Shown in pieces: positions 42,883 through 53,346 of a stretch of DNA of 64,000 nt. The notes under the pieces are model-generated. The model was not told the origin of the DNA. It searched no databases and was given only the letters and a program-made list of their open reading frames with translations. This DNA is from CAYUWG01 sp964448285 (lineage in GTDB: Bacteria > Bacteroidota > Ignavibacteria > SZUA-365): assembly GCA_964448285.1 (NCBI GenBank), contig CAYUWG010000011.1:1-64000 (forward strand). Reading direction: 5' to 3'. Each line of letters begins with the position of its first letter. The stretch's first letter is position 1. Position numbers and translations under genes: made by a program.

Positions 42883-45051
42883 TTACTTCGTTGCGCCTTT
42901 CTTATCGTCGCTCGTCGTTCCGGTGTCGCTCATTTCGCGATCTTTCCGCAATTGGTCAACCAGTGTTTGCAGGTTGGCAATTTGCTGTTGCTGCTCCTTT
43001 ACAGCTTCGATGAGAACGGGAACGATCTTCGTGTAATCCACGGCCTTGTATCCATCTTTTTTTTCTGAAATCACTTCAGGGAGAAGCTTCTCCACTTCCT
43101 GTGCTATCACGCCAATTTGTCGTTCCTCTGGCAATGTCATTTGTGGGAATTCATCTGTTCTCCACATGTAGTGAACACCACGGATCGACTGTATCATCTC
43201 GATTGCATGAGTAATCGGCTTGATGTCTCTTTTCAGTCGGATGTCTGACGGTAAGGGCACACCAAACGCATAGACGATGCCATTGACATTCATATTTCCC
43301 CCGACTTCAAGCCTGTATGTAGGAGAGGGATTGTTGATACCGACTCTTCCGTTTGTAAAATCCATGGTTACGAGATCAGGGATAGGGGCGCTACCCCACA
43401 ATGTGCTGAAGTTCAACCTTCCGGGCACGCCCTGATGCATGGATAATATCTGACCTCCTGGGTTGGGATTGTCAATGACAACTCCTTCACTCATTGAACT
43501 TCCATTCGTTCTAATATGCAATTGCCCATAAGGAGTTGTGACATTAATTCCAACGCGGCCTGTGTTGCTGATAACAAAGGGATTTGAACTACCAACGTGA
43601 AGCTTTCCAAACGGTGAAGACGTCCCAATCCCGACAGACCCAGCGCCATTCATTCTCATTATCTCACCATTGATCCCAGCGCCATTGCTGATGTTGAATG
43701 AGAGCCAGTTATTTGCATCACTTCCAAGGCTATGTGAGTGAGAAATGAAATGTTGCCGCTGCGTTGGATAACCGGCTTCATTAAAACGCAGTACGCCGTC
43801 GGTACGCACGTCTCCGCCAATAACATCAAGCTTATATCCGGGATCAGTCGTCCCAATCCCGACGTTTCCGCTGTTGTTGATTGCGAATCTGTACTGATTC
43901 ACCGATCCACCTTCAAACACCGCGAACGGAGTATTGCCATCCTTTACTATACTGAAGGGATTTCCAAATCCGTTACGAGAAAGAGTGATACCCGCACCTT
44001 CTACATGCAAACGATTAATCGGGTCGGTCGTCCCGATTCCAACATTATCGGAATTGCTGTTGGAAATGTTCGCGCCATTTGCCGTCCAGTAATTGCTTCC
44101 TCCACTTCCTCCCGAGGCGGAGATCGTCAGTTTATTTCCCGACGGCGTAATCGTCACGTTCGATCCGGCCTCGAGTGTCACATCATCCTTCAATGTGTTG
44201 ATGCTCTTCACAACCTGACCCGTCGCGATCTTTCCGCTTGTGATGCCTTGATCCTTCACGTTGATCGTCGCAGTGGGGCCATTGGGATTTGAAATATCGA
44301 GTGTGTTGTCCGTGTTCTGAACGCCCTGAATGCCTCCTGCTCCCACGGTTTGCCATCCCACATTTGAACCGTTGTACACGAGCGCCTGTCCCGGCATGGC
44401 GCCAGTCGGATTGATCTTCTGTGCGCTGAGCGCTCCATCGGGGATGCCGATCGTTGCCACCGGCCCCGTCGGATTCTGCACTGCGATGGTACCATCATTA
44501 TTCTGCACTCCTGAAATGCCCGTACCTCCCGTACTGCCTGTTGAGAAAATCTGGATGTTGTTTCCACTCTGCGAAACGGTGGTCGTTCCACCACCAACAA
44601 GGTTAAGATCACCCGATTGTCCGTTGAGTCTCGTCACAACTCCGCCTGCGTTCGGGATAAGGGATTCGGCAACGGTTGCCCGCTCAGCACGAAGAGCATA
44701 CGGCACGGCTGTGAGTGGTATGCGAGGTGAAAGCTCCAGTCCTCCATCAACATTGACACCGAGGAAATATGCCCGGTCAAAAGAAAGTGATGTTGGAATC
44801 GGTTGCACCGATCCGATGATCGCATTGAAGACGCCCTTGACAACCGGGACGATTTGAGTCTCTGTGAAGAGTATGTTGCCGTTCGTCGCAGCATCGTAGA
44901 GCTTGAGCGTAAGCTGGTGGTTACCGTCGCTGACGATGTTGCCCTGTGCATCTGTCAGCACGCCTTGGAAACTGATCGTGCGGGGAACTTGGGCGAGGGA
45001 TGTGAAACTCACGAGCATTACCGAAATCAGTGCTATAAAAATGGTATTCAT
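42883..45051 (-). CDS. secreted tail-fibre-like protein with C-terminal S74 intramolecular chaperone domain
   Basis: This is a 722-residue protein. A signal peptide (MNTIFIALISVMLVSFTSLAQ) leads to an N-terminal beta domain (ISFQGVLTDAQGN..., about 25-130). A long Gly/Asn-rich fibre region follows, with repeated VGIGTTDP / VGINNPSP turns (about 335-600). The S74 endosialidase-chaperone domain (about 620-700) begins with SDIRLKRDIKPI and contains IGVIAQEVEKLLPEV, followed by a coiled coil (EAVKEQQQQIANLQTLVDQL). Such domains trimerise the fibre and often cut themselves off. GGAGG eight bases upstream supports the start. Likely a trimeric surface fibre. Confidence 0.88.
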   Translation of the reverse strand: MNTIFIALISVMLVSFTSLAQVPRTISFQGVLTDAQGNIVSDGNHQLTLKLYDAATNGNILFTETQIVPVVKGVFNAIIGSVQPIPTSLSFDRAYFLGVNVDGGLELSPRIPLTAVPYALRAERATVAESLIPNAGGVVTRLNGQSGDLNLVGGGTTTVSQSGNNIQIFSTGSTGGTGISGVQNNDGTIAVQNPTGPVATIGIPDGALSAQKINPTGAMPGQALVYNGSNVGWQTVGAGGIQGVQNTDNTLDISNPNGPTATINVKDQGITSGKIATGQVVKSINTLKDDVTLEAGSNVTITPSGNKLTISASGGSGGSNYWTANGANISNSNSDNVGIGTTDPINRLHVEGAGITLSRNGFGNPFSIVKDGNTPFAVFEGGSVNQYRFAINNSGNVGIGTTDPGYKLDVIGGDVRTDGVLRFNEAGYPTQRQHFISHSHSLGSDANNWLSFNISNGAGINGEIMRMNGAGSVGIGTSSPFGKLHVGSSNPFVISNTGRVGINVTTPYGQLHIRTNGSSMSEGVVIDNPNPGGQILSMHQGVPGRLNFSTLWGSAPIPDLVTMDFTNGRVGINNPSPTYRLEVGGNMNVNGIVYAFGVPLPSDIRLKRDIKPITHAIEMIQSIRGVHYMWRTDEFPQMTLPEERQIGVIAQEVEKLLPEVISEKKDGYKAVDYTKIVPVLIEAVKEQQQQIANLQTLVDQLRKDREMSDTGTTSDDKKGATK

Positions 45052-45182
45052 TGGCGAACCTCCGTGTTGGGTAAAGTGACATCAGTATCAAGCGCAAGTT
45101 GGCGAGAGGAATATTGCTTGGAAATAGTCAACGCTATTCATTTTCAGATAGTGAACATCTACTACATGACTTGACGATGGCT

Positions 45183-45213
45183 TTGGATATAAGGGTTTTA
45201 AATAATAGATTTC
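45183..45213 (+). promoter_or_regulatory. Bacteroidota-type promoter of the propeller kinase operon
   Basis: TTG (45183-45185), 20 bases, then TAGATTTC (45206-45213), one mismatch to TAnnTTTG. It lies 45 bases before the kinase start in an AT-rich divergent intergenic region (45052-45258). Confidence 0.55.
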
Positions 45214-45258
45214 GAGAGAATAGTCTGATTTATTGAAGCCCTGATATAACATCCTTCC

Positions 45259-48200
45259 ATGCCGTACACTCTGTCAGAAAGCCCACGAAAGCTGGGAAAC
45301 ATCGTTCCAGATCTCTGGAACCACGACTTTGTCAAACGAATGGTCCTTTCAGTGTTTCTGTTGATACCCGGCTATTGCCAAAGCCAGATCCTTTCTCTGG
45401 AAACCTACTCGATGAAGAATGGATTGCCGTCGAATAATATCAATACGATCTATCAGGACTCTCGCGGTGTGATGTGGTTTGGTACGACGAATGGCCTCTC
45501 GATCTATGATGGACAGTCGTTTCGTAATTTCACGACCCAGCACGGCCTTGCTGACAATTCGATCCATGAGATCATTGAGGACAGAAACACTCAGGGAAAA
45601 ATGTGGCTCCTCTCTTTGAGGCATCTCTGCGTTATGGTGAATGGGCGTGTCACCCGCACTCTGTCGATTCCCGGTGCACGTGCAATATATCAGGATAGTT
45701 CAGGTATCGTTTGGTGTGGGACATTGCATGGCTTAGTCAAAATCAATGAAGCGTCGGTGGAACGATACAGCGCATCGATTCTCGATACACTTATATCGGG
45801 AATTGTCGAAGTAGGAGACTCACTACTCTGGTTTGCTTCCGATATGTCCGTCATTTCATATAATCGAAACAGTCGGATGTATCGGCGCTACGACACACGC
45901 CGTTATAATGATGGTATCATCTGGTCGATCATGGCTGATAAAAGCGGGGATGTCTGGGTTGGGATTAGCGATGGTTTAATGCTGCGGTTCCGCGATACCT
46001 CCCTCGTTGGAATACAGGACATCGGACATACTGCGTCTGCACTTAAGACAAATAACCAAGGCACACTATGGTTTGGAGGTTACGGAGGTATCGGATGGAT
46101 AACGAGTCGCCGGTTCTCCAAAGCCAAACCAATCAAGTACTCGATCGACAACGGTTTAACTGAAAATACGATTCGCTCACTTTTTATAGATCGAGAGGGA
46201 AATCTTTGGATCGGCGGCCGAGATAACGGTGTGATGAAAATGCCGGTGAGGCCTGTCCTTCGCTTTCCGTTAGAGCATATCAGCATGTTCGCAATTTCCC
46301 ATAACAATCGCTACGCAGTCTCTGACACAAACAACCATATCTGGGTCGTTTCAGAAAGAGCACTCAAGGAATTCTGGCGTGATGAAACAGGAAAATGGTA
46401 CTCGCATGTCTTTCCCCATCGAACACCGGTCACAGTATCATCGCTGTTTGTCGATGCACAAAACCGACTGTGGATTATGGAATCGCGTCGTGGTTGGTAC
46501 TATGCAACCTCGTGTTATAAGATCGAGCTCGACCCACACAGCGGTCGCTCGAGACTTTTCCCTGTTCAACATCTTGAACCATGGACATATGTCGGATATC
46601 CGATCAACCTTGCTGTTTCCGGTTCCGGTCTTATATGGCAAGCAGGCAGCGGGCTACTCGTCCGTTCGTCGAATGGCAGGTCATTGAGATTATTTAACGA
46701 CTCAGACAGAGTGCCCACAAACTATCTCCGTGAAGTATTTGAAGATCGAAAGGGAAATATCTGGTGTGGGACTTTCTTCGACGGTGTAGTGAAGATCACA
46801 AGTCAGGGAATGAGCGGGTACACAATTACTCCATTGAACTCTACGAATGGATTTCCCAGAGATGGCGTGTGGTCTATCTACGAAGACCGCTTTGACAACA
46901 TGCTTTTTGGAACTCAATTATCAGGGCTTGTGTCTTTGCGTAATGGAATAATGACACAACAGACGACAAATGAGGGATTGCCCAGCAATCTTATTTATTG
47001 TATGACCGAAGGGAAAGATGGCAGGCTTTGGTTAGGTACTGGTGTCGGGATGGTATATGAAGCCTCAGCTGGTTCGAGAAAGTTCGTTCAACGCAATGCG
47101 ATGCTCGGCTCCGAGGTGTTTCACTGCGGGACCACCAGAGACGGACTCATTTGGTACTGCACGGCAAATGATCTGTATGTCTTCGATCCTCAAACTCACG
47201 TAAATGAAACCGTTTCACCATCCGTTCATCTCAAGCGGATTATTGTGAACGGTGTAGCGATGAACTATTCGCCAGAACTGTCACTTCCGCATGACCAAAA
47301 CAACATTGAGATCGCATATATTGGGATACACTTTGCTGAGGAGAAGGAATTACGTTATCAATATCGTCTTCGTGGATACAGGGATACATGGAGCGATTTA
47401 ACGGAGAGCCACTCCGCAACGTATGGAAATCTTAATCCAGGGTCGTATGTCTTTGAGGTACGAGCAGTCAGTAATGAGGGAGTTCGCAGCATGTCGGTAG
47501 CCAGCCTGGTGTTATTTATACGAGCACCATTCTGGAAACAGTCATGGTTCATCATTACGATTTCAATGGTCCTTGCCTCCCTGCTTTTCTGGAGTTACCG
47601 TTGGAGAATTGATAGGATACGAAAGAAGGAATTAGTGGCTGTTGAGTTTTCTCAGCGATTGATATCTCAGCAGGAATCGGAGCGCAAACGCATTGCCCAT
47701 GAACTTCATGACGTGCTCGGACAGGAATTTATCGTGATCTCGAACCGTGCTCGCAAGGCAATGAAAACACATGATAAAGTGCAAATCACCAGGCAACTCG
47801 ATTCTATCTCGCAATCAGCATCCCGTGCGTTGGAAAGTGTGAGAGAAATCGCTCTGAATCTCAGCCCCTATCACCTTGAGCACTTCGGACTTATTACGAC
47901 CATTCGCGGCATGGTGCAAAGAATTCTGGATACTTCGAATATCACTGTGACGGTCGAAACTGAGGTCAATGATGCTTCTATTTCGAAGCATGCACAAATC
48001 CATGTGTATCGTATTATTCAAGAAGCATTCAACAACATACTGAAGCATTCCGGAGCAACGAGTGTATTCATGTCACTGAAAACGGAACATGACGGCTTAC
48101 GAATTCGCATTATCGATAATGGAAAAGGATTCAAACCCGCTTTGACGACCGGGCATGATGCAGGGATGGGAATACGTGGATTGAAAGAACGCGCACGGTT

Positions 48201-48324
48201 GCTCGGTGGCTCGCTTATGATCGAATCCTCTCCGGGACAAGGAACAACGCTCACAGCACACATTCCAAGCAACGAGGACTGGAAGATCAATGGTAACGGA
48301 ATGACAGAGGAGAGTGAACCATGA
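45259..48324 (+). CDS. giant sensor histidine kinase with two beta-propellers (Reg_prop) and Y_Y_Y domain
   Basis: This is a 1021-residue protein. After a signal sequence (about residues 28-45), about fourteen Reg_prop repeats (pattern xxLPSNNINTIYQDSRGxMWFGTxxGL) form two periplasmic propellers to about residue 640. A Y_Y_Y domain (about 680-745, YQYRLRGYRDTW) comes before a membrane helix (about 755-775). The cytoplasmic part is a HisKA_3 dimerisation domain with ERKRIAHELHDVLGQEF (phospho-His about residue 820) and a HATPase_c domain with GKGF and GMGIRGLKER boxes. This architecture usually senses extracellular glycans or peptides. It overlaps its response regulator by four bases. Confidence 0.93.
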   Translation: MPYTLSESPRKLGNIVPDLWNHDFVKRMVLSVFLLIPGYCQSQILSLETYSMKNGLPSNNINTIYQDSRGVMWFGTTNGLSIYDGQSFRNFTTQHGLADNSIHEIIEDRNTQGKMWLLSLRHLCVMVNGRVTRTLSIPGARAIYQDSSGIVWCGTLHGLVKINEASVERYSASILDTLISGIVEVGDSLLWFASDMSVISYNRNSRMYRRYDTRRYNDGIIWSIMADKSGDVWVGISDGLMLRFRDTSLVGIQDIGHTASALKTNNQGTLWFGGYGGIGWITSRRFSKAKPIKYSIDNGLTENTIRSLFIDREGNLWIGGRDNGVMKMPVRPVLRFPLEHISMFAISHNNRYAVSDTNNHIWVVSERALKEFWRDETGKWYSHVFPHRTPVTVSSLFVDAQNRLWIMESRRGWYYATSCYKIELDPHSGRSRLFPVQHLEPWTYVGYPINLAVSGSGLIWQAGSGLLVRSSNGRSLRLFNDSDRVPTNYLREVFEDRKGNIWCGTFFDGVVKITSQGMSGYTITPLNSTNGFPRDGVWSIYEDRFDNMLFGTQLSGLVSLRNGIMTQQTTNEGLPSNLIYCMTEGKDGRLWLGTGVGMVYEASAGSRKFVQRNAMLGSEVFHCGTTRDGLIWYCTANDLYVFDPQTHVNETVSPSVHLKRIIVNGVAMNYSPELSLPHDQNNIEIAYIGIHFAEEKELRYQYRLRGYRDTWSDLTESHSATYGNLNPGSYVFEVRAVSNEGVRSMSVASLVLFIRAPFWKQSWFIITISMVLASLLFWSYRWRIDRIRKKELVAVEFSQRLISQQESERKRIAHELHDVLGQEFIVISNRARKAMKTHDKVQITRQLDSISQSASRALESVREIALNLSPYHLEHFGLITTIRGMVQRILDTSNITVTVETEVNDASISKHAQIHVYRIIQEAFNNILKHSGATSVFMSLKTEHDGLRIRIIDNGKGFKPALTTGHDAGMGIRGLKERARLLGGSLMIESSPGQGTTLTAHIPSNEDWKINGNGMTEESEP

Positions 48325-48980
48325 CGCTCAACGCAAAGATTTCAGTGATCATAGCTGACGATCATCCGATTGTGAGGAAAGGAATTCGTGATCTCTTACT
48401 GGAAGATGGACGGTTTGTCATCGCAGAGGAGATAGGAAGCGGAGAAAAGGTCTATGATGCCATCGTACGACACAAACCGACTTTATTGCTTCTCGATTTG
48501 AACATACCTGTGATGCATGGGTTAGAGGTCATCAAAACACTTTTTCGTGAGAAAGTCCAAACAGCGGTTGTCGTTATGACCATGCATAAAGAAGACGAAA
48601 TCGTTGATGCAGTGCGCGAGTTGGGCGTCAAAGGTTACTTACTGAAGGAATCCGCTGAAGATAATCTCATTCGGTGCGTCGAAAGCGTTCTTTCCGGGAG
48701 ATACTACCTAAGCCCTGAACTTTCCCCATATCTCCTTCGCCAGCGGCAAAGAATCGAGAGGACTTTGATAAATAGGCCCCAGTTGGAATCACTTTCTCCG
48801 TCGGAACGAAAGGTCCTTGCGATGGTTGCGCGCCAGATGACAAGCAAGGAAATCGCTGATGCGCTGAATATTAGTGTCAATACGGTCAATAACCATCGGA
48901 ACAACATCTGTCGAAAGCTTGATCTGCACGGTATCAACGGCTTGTTAAAATTTGCGATCGAAAACCGTTCGAGTCTCTAA
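48321..48980 (+). CDS. NarL/LuxR-family response regulator
   Basis: This 219-residue protein has an N-terminal receiver (IIADDHPIVRKGIRDLL; phospho-Asp at about residue 57 in LLLLDLNIPVMHG; conserved switch Thr/Lys in VVVMTMHKED and YLLKES) and a C-terminal LuxR-type helix-turn-helix (about 155-215, LSPSERKVLAMVARQMTSKE then ISVNTVNNHRNNICRKL). It is the cognate output of the propeller kinase upstream, since the start ATG overlaps the kinase stop (ATGA) and HisKA_3 kinases pair with NarL regulators. Target genes are not evident; the secreted repeat protein downstream is one candidate. Confidence 0.94.
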   Translation: MTLNAKISVIIADDHPIVRKGIRDLLLEDGRFVIAEEIGSGEKVYDAIVRHKPTLLLLDLNIPVMHGLEVIKTLFREKVQTAVVVMTMHKEDEIVDAVRELGVKGYLLKESAEDNLIRCVESVLSGRYYLSPELSPYLLRQRQRIERTLINRPQLESLSPSERKVLAMVARQMTSKEIADALNISVNTVNNHRNNICRKLDLHGINGLLKFAIENRSSL

Positions 48981-49317
48981 CCCTTTTTCAAATAAGAGGA
49001 ATGGGAATTCACTCGACAGCGCGAACGATATACCAGGCAGTCCAACAACGCACCAGTCGATGAGCAAAGCCCAATTCGAGCGTCCCTCAACCGTTGCATT
49101 TGAGCAGAGATCAGTGGAAGCATTGCGAAAATGATTAAGGTTCACTATTTCGCAAAGGGTATGTTCGACAGATATTGCATCTTCTCGCACGATTGATTCC
49201 TCAATCAGTGTGAGCAGTGGGTCGATTCATTCAAAGTTACTTGAGAATAGAAAACGACACGATACGCAGTCAAATGACGTCACGCTTTCAAAGTATTACA
49301 AAATAACATGGTTTCCG
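48981..49317. other. intergenic, about 340 bp
   Basis: No gene is seen. The region is AT-rich near its 3' end and contains a TGACGTCA palindrome at about 49275 and TATGTTCG near 49159, which could be part of a promoter for the receiver gene; neither is decisive. Confidence 0.3.
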
Positions 49318-49665
49318 ATGAAGATACTTATCGTGGATGACAATCCCCAAGTAAGAGAAATTGTCGGAGAGTACTGCCGCAATTCCGATGTTATCATGGA
49401 GTGCTCCGATGGGACAGAAGCTGTCTCTGCATACGAGTCTTTTCATCCGGATTGGGTAGTGATGGACATTGTGATGGAACCAATGAATGGATTTGATGCG
49501 ATGGAATCTATTCTCAGGATAAATCGAAACGCACGTATAATCATGATGACACAATTCAGTGATCCTCTGTTTCAACAAAAGGCAATGCAAAAAGGTGCTG
49601 TAGCGCTTCTGCGTAAAGAGGAACTACAACATCTGCCTGAACTGATATCCTCCTCGTCATTTTAG
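49318..49665 (+). CDS. stand-alone response regulator receiver (CheY-like)
   Basis: This 115-residue protein is a single receiver domain: ILIVDDNPQ (acidic pair), phospho-Asp at about residue 53 in WVVMDIVMEPMNG, Thr in IIMMTQFSD, and a C-terminal lysine in LLRKEE. It has no output domain, so it acts by protein contact or as a phosphate relay. The ATG at 49318 fits the domain start exactly; an in-frame start further up would add an unstructured stretch. It lies between the LuxR-type regulator and the large secreted repeat protein. Confidence 0.85.
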   Translation: MKILIVDDNPQVREIVGEYCRNSDVIMECSDGTEAVSAYESFHPDWVVMDIVMEPMNGFDAMESILRINRNARIIMMTQFSDPLFQQKAMQKGAVALLRKEELQHLPELISSSSF

Positions 49666-49695
49666 AATTATGTTCTTGCATAAAAGAGGCCTCAC

Positions 49696-52600
49696 ATGAC
49701 AAAACGATTAGTTACTGACCCCAGGCGCTTTACGACCTTCCTAGAGTGCTGTTTTCTGCTGAGTCTCCTGCTTCCGATCAACCTATTTGCGCAAAGTGAT
49801 AGCGTTACGATTACCTCTGCTGGGACATGCTGCTTCGATTTCACTGTCAAGAACCGAAATAGCAACAGGCAAATGATTACGCAAATAATAATCGTTTCAA
49901 CGGGAAATATTCTCAGTGCAACAAGTCCGGCGAATTGGATCATTGTGAGACAATCGAATGATTCGGTTGTGTACGTCCATGGCGGTGGTTCGAATTACCT
50001 CACTGCGGGTAACACCGTTAGTGGCTTTGGGATATGCTTCAGAAGTGTCGGAGCGATAAACGGCTGGTGGGGCACATTTTCCGGAGCACTTATCAGCAGC
50101 GGCAATTTCACCGTACAATGCGCTGTTACGCCAGATTCGGTAAGTACTGCCCAATTAGGATCGACCTGTTGTTATCGCTTTAAAGTATGGAATAACAACT
50201 CAGCACAACGAACGATTGATATTGTGAGGTTTGTTCTTCCGGCCCGTTCAGGAGCGACTATGCTTTCATCAAACAAACACTTTTCCTGGACATGGAGGAC
50301 GTCCAAACCGGATACGATTATTTTTGAAACTCAGAATTCACCGGGCATCACGCCAAATGGGTGGATGGATGAATTCGATATTTGCTTTGGAATCACTTCA
50401 CCAACGTTCGATATCGAATGGACAACGGGATTTAAGACGGCAACATCTGGAGTGTGGCAGGAAATTTCGAAAGGTTCATTGACATTGGATTGCGATGCGA
50501 CGCGGGACGAGGTTACGCCGACTGGTGAATACGGCTGTTGCTTCAGATGGAATATTCGAAATTCGAATTCCAGTCAACTCAGAATCAATCGCTATCATCT
50601 GGTTATTATGACTCCCGGTGTTTCCTTTGGGACAATCGACTCTGTTACCGGTGGTAAAACGAACTTCATACTTACATCACAAGCTCCCACAAGTCTCGTT
50701 TTTGTCTCGAGGTATCCTGCCATTGGGATTGCACCTGGCTGGGCTGAAGAGGGCATGAGAACGTGTCTTGTCACTCCACAAGCAGGTGTCGATTCATTTC
50801 AGATTGCCTGGCGGACGTTTAACAACAGCATGTTACTCTCATCAGATACAGTGTGGATACGGTGTCTTAAAACCTGTGACGAGGTAATCCCGATGCGTGG
50901 CGGTTCTCGCTGTTATCAATGGGCAATGCGAAATCGGAACTGGCAACTCAAATCGATTGACGATTTTCACCTGTCTATTCAAACTCCAGGCGTCTCATTC
51001 GCTTCAATCGATTCGAGTGCACTCTTCATTGTCACAAACGTTACAGCAACATCAGTGAGTTTTCGAAGTCGAAATATTGGGACAACAATCTTACCGGGAA
51101 GCGATTGGATTATGCCAATAGTCACATGCCTAAACATTCCTATGAGCGGACAGGATATTATATCAAAGATTGTTTGGCGGACGACTCATGATGGCCAGAC
51201 GCTCTGCGAAGACACTACATCGGTTGTGAGTACAGGAATACAACCACCCATCGATTCGATTACTTACAATCAGCAAAACTGTTGTTATACAGTAACACTA
51301 CAAAATCGAAATGCCAGCAAAGCGTCCATTTCAGGCTTTCGCATAGATATTCTGACTCCCGGCTGGTCTGTCTTGCAAGGATTCGTACCACCGCAGGGAT
51401 GGAACGCTTCACTCGTACAACAGGGTATACATTTTACGACTGATACGAATCCAATTTTACCGGATAGTCTGGCAAATTTCCAGATGTGTTTCACCTCAAC
51501 CGTTTCCGGTGCATCATTTCAGATTCGTTGGCAATCCTTGTCTGCGAACCAGACAATCAACGACGATACCGCTTGGCTTCAGTGCGTACCTCAAATCTCA
51601 TGTGATTCAGTTTCATACTTAACACTTGCAGGATGTATGTACGATCTTACATTGAAAAACCGAAATCCGCAGCACGCATCAATAACAGCTTTGGAAATCG
51701 AGCTTCTGACTCCGGGCTGGTACTTCAACGGATGGGCTCCGCCGAATGCATGGAGCGTCACGCCTCTATCTCCGACAAGACTGCTCTATTCAGCAGACAG
51801 CACGGCGCTGTCCCCCGGAGTTGATATGTCGGGCTTCAGGTTTATCCTCCATGTATTTCCTTATGCGACTGCCGGACAATTCCGATGGAAAACAACACAA
51901 GCTAATGGTATTATTTGCGAAGGAATTACATCATATTCATGTATGCCAACCGATGGGTGTGACAGTGTCGGTATAACGCAGCCGACGAATTGTTGTGCCT
52001 CGCTTGGAATCAAAAACAAGCACAATACTGCGTTGGTCACAGATATCCGGCTTTCGATCTTGACACTGAACCCGGGTTTATCGTTTGCTCAGATTGAACC
52101 TAATGGATCATGGACGGTAAAAGAGCATCAAGCAAAGTCGGTGAGATGGAGTACAAATTCGCAACCGCTCTCGCCGGGTGAAATCCTTTCGGGATTCAAT
52201 TTTTGTTTGGATAGAATCTCTGGCGCATCAGATTCTGCATGGATCTTTTGGGAAACACTTTCAAATGATTCTGTGCTTTGCAGTTCGTTGTTCAAGATGA
52301 GTTGCTGGCAAGCGATCACAGGGAGGGATTCTATACAAACAACGAAGACCGCTGGTGCGTGTTGTTACAATATCAGAGTAAAGAACCGCCACTCTCCACA
52401 AAGCTCAATTGATGGCGTAGCCTTTTCTATCCAAAGTCCGGGTGCGACATTTCTTCCAACACCAGGAGCACCGACAAGTTGGGACTTGACGGTATTCAAT
52501 GTTTATCAAGTTATCTATAACACGCGAATAAATAGTATCCCATCAGGAAGTTCACTTGATGGATTCACTTTTTGCTTATCGGCGGCGCCAAATATCAGTT

Positions 52601-53346
52601 ATCCTGTTGTCATTCTGTGGACTACAGTTGCTTCTGGCAAAATCGTTTCCCAGGACTCCTTGAAGATAGATTGCAGAAGTATTCCTGATTATTGTGACAC
52701 TATCGAGATTGTTCAGGGTTCAAGTAGTAATTGTTGCTACGATCTTCTCGTGAGGAATCGTCATACGACGAATATTGATGGAGTAGCAATGCAAATCGAA
52801 TCTCCGGATATCTCCTTTAACGGAGTACCAATCGTACCGGTTGGGTGGTTTATATCAGGAGCAGGTCAGACGGTATTTCAGTCGAGCGGTATTAACGCTC
52901 CGATCTTACCCGGAAGTTCGTTGTCGGGATTCCGGTTTTGTCTTTCAAAAGGTCAATCACCATTATCGCTTGTAAGAATTGTCTGGACGACGCGATTTCA
53001 AGGACAACAAGAGTGCACAGATACACTTCAATTGACATGTTTGGGTTCGACTTCTATCGAGAATATCCCTTCTGGAATGCCATCCACCTGTCATCTCTAT
53101 CAGAACTATCCCAATCCGTTCAATCCAGCAACTACGATTGAGTTTGATCTTCCTTACAGCGGTGATGCTGTACTTTCAGTACGGGATGCGTTGGGACGCG
53201 TCAACATCGTTCTTCATAATGGCCGTCTTGAAGCAGGCAAGTACAAATACCATCTTGATGTTTCAAATCTGGAAAGCGGAATCTATTACTACAACCTTCG
53301 TTTCGGCCTGACTACCCGGACCCGAGCTATGCTTTTAATCAAATAG
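49696..53346 (+). CDS. large secreted protein of nine cysteine-marked repeats with T9SS sorting domain
   Basis: This 1216-residue protein has a signal peptide (about residues 12-33, ending LFAQ). Nine repeats of about 120 residues start at or near residues 45, 158, 281, 406, 529, 647, 766, 889 and 1013. Each opens with a C(C)(Y/F)xxxxxNRN-like motif, continues with I...TPG.SF and an aromatic W, and closes with I.PG....GF..C and a W-T/W-R strand, ending in a Cys near the next repeat. The C-terminal T9SS domain (about 1135-1216) is classic: YQNYPNPFNPATTIEFDLP. The paired cysteines suggest disulfide-bonded beta-sandwich units. Repeat family not recognised. Confidence 0.88.
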   Translation: MTKRLVTDPRRFTTFLECCFLLSLLLPINLFAQSDSVTITSAGTCCFDFTVKNRNSNRQMITQIIIVSTGNILSATSPANWIIVRQSNDSVVYVHGGGSNYLTAGNTVSGFGICFRSVGAINGWWGTFSGALISSGNFTVQCAVTPDSVSTAQLGSTCCYRFKVWNNNSAQRTIDIVRFVLPARSGATMLSSNKHFSWTWRTSKPDTIIFETQNSPGITPNGWMDEFDICFGITSPTFDIEWTTGFKTATSGVWQEISKGSLTLDCDATRDEVTPTGEYGCCFRWNIRNSNSSQLRINRYHLVIMTPGVSFGTIDSVTGGKTNFILTSQAPTSLVFVSRYPAIGIAPGWAEEGMRTCLVTPQAGVDSFQIAWRTFNNSMLLSSDTVWIRCLKTCDEVIPMRGGSRCYQWAMRNRNWQLKSIDDFHLSIQTPGVSFASIDSSALFIVTNVTATSVSFRSRNIGTTILPGSDWIMPIVTCLNIPMSGQDIISKIVWRTTHDGQTLCEDTTSVVSTGIQPPIDSITYNQQNCCYTVTLQNRNASKASISGFRIDILTPGWSVLQGFVPPQGWNASLVQQGIHFTTDTNPILPDSLANFQMCFTSTVSGASFQIRWQSLSANQTINDDTAWLQCVPQISCDSVSYLTLAGCMYDLTLKNRNPQHASITALEIELLTPGWYFNGWAPPNAWSVTPLSPTRLLYSADSTALSPGVDMSGFRFILHVFPYATAGQFRWKTTQANGIICEGITSYSCMPTDGCDSVGITQPTNCCASLGIKNKHNTALVTDIRLSILTLNPGLSFAQIEPNGSWTVKEHQAKSVRWSTNSQPLSPGEILSGFNFCLDRISGASDSAWIFWETLSNDSVLCSSLFKMSCWQAITGRDSIQTTKTAGACCYNIRVKNRHSPQSSIDGVAFSIQSPGATFLPTPGAPTSWDLTVFNVYQVIYNTRINSIPSGSSLDGFTFCLSAAPNISYPVVILWTTVASGKIVSQDSLKIDCRSIPDYCDTIEIVQGSSSNCCYDLLVRNRHTTNIDGVAMQIESPDISFNGVPIVPVGWFISGAGQTVFQSSGINAPILPGSSLSGFRFCLSKGQSPLSLVRIVWTTRFQGQQECTDTLQLTCLGSTSIENIPSGMPSTCHLYQNYPNPFNPATTIEFDLPYSGDAVLSVRDALGRVNIVLHNGRLEAGKYKYHLDVSNLESGIYYYNLRFGLTTRTRAMLLIK

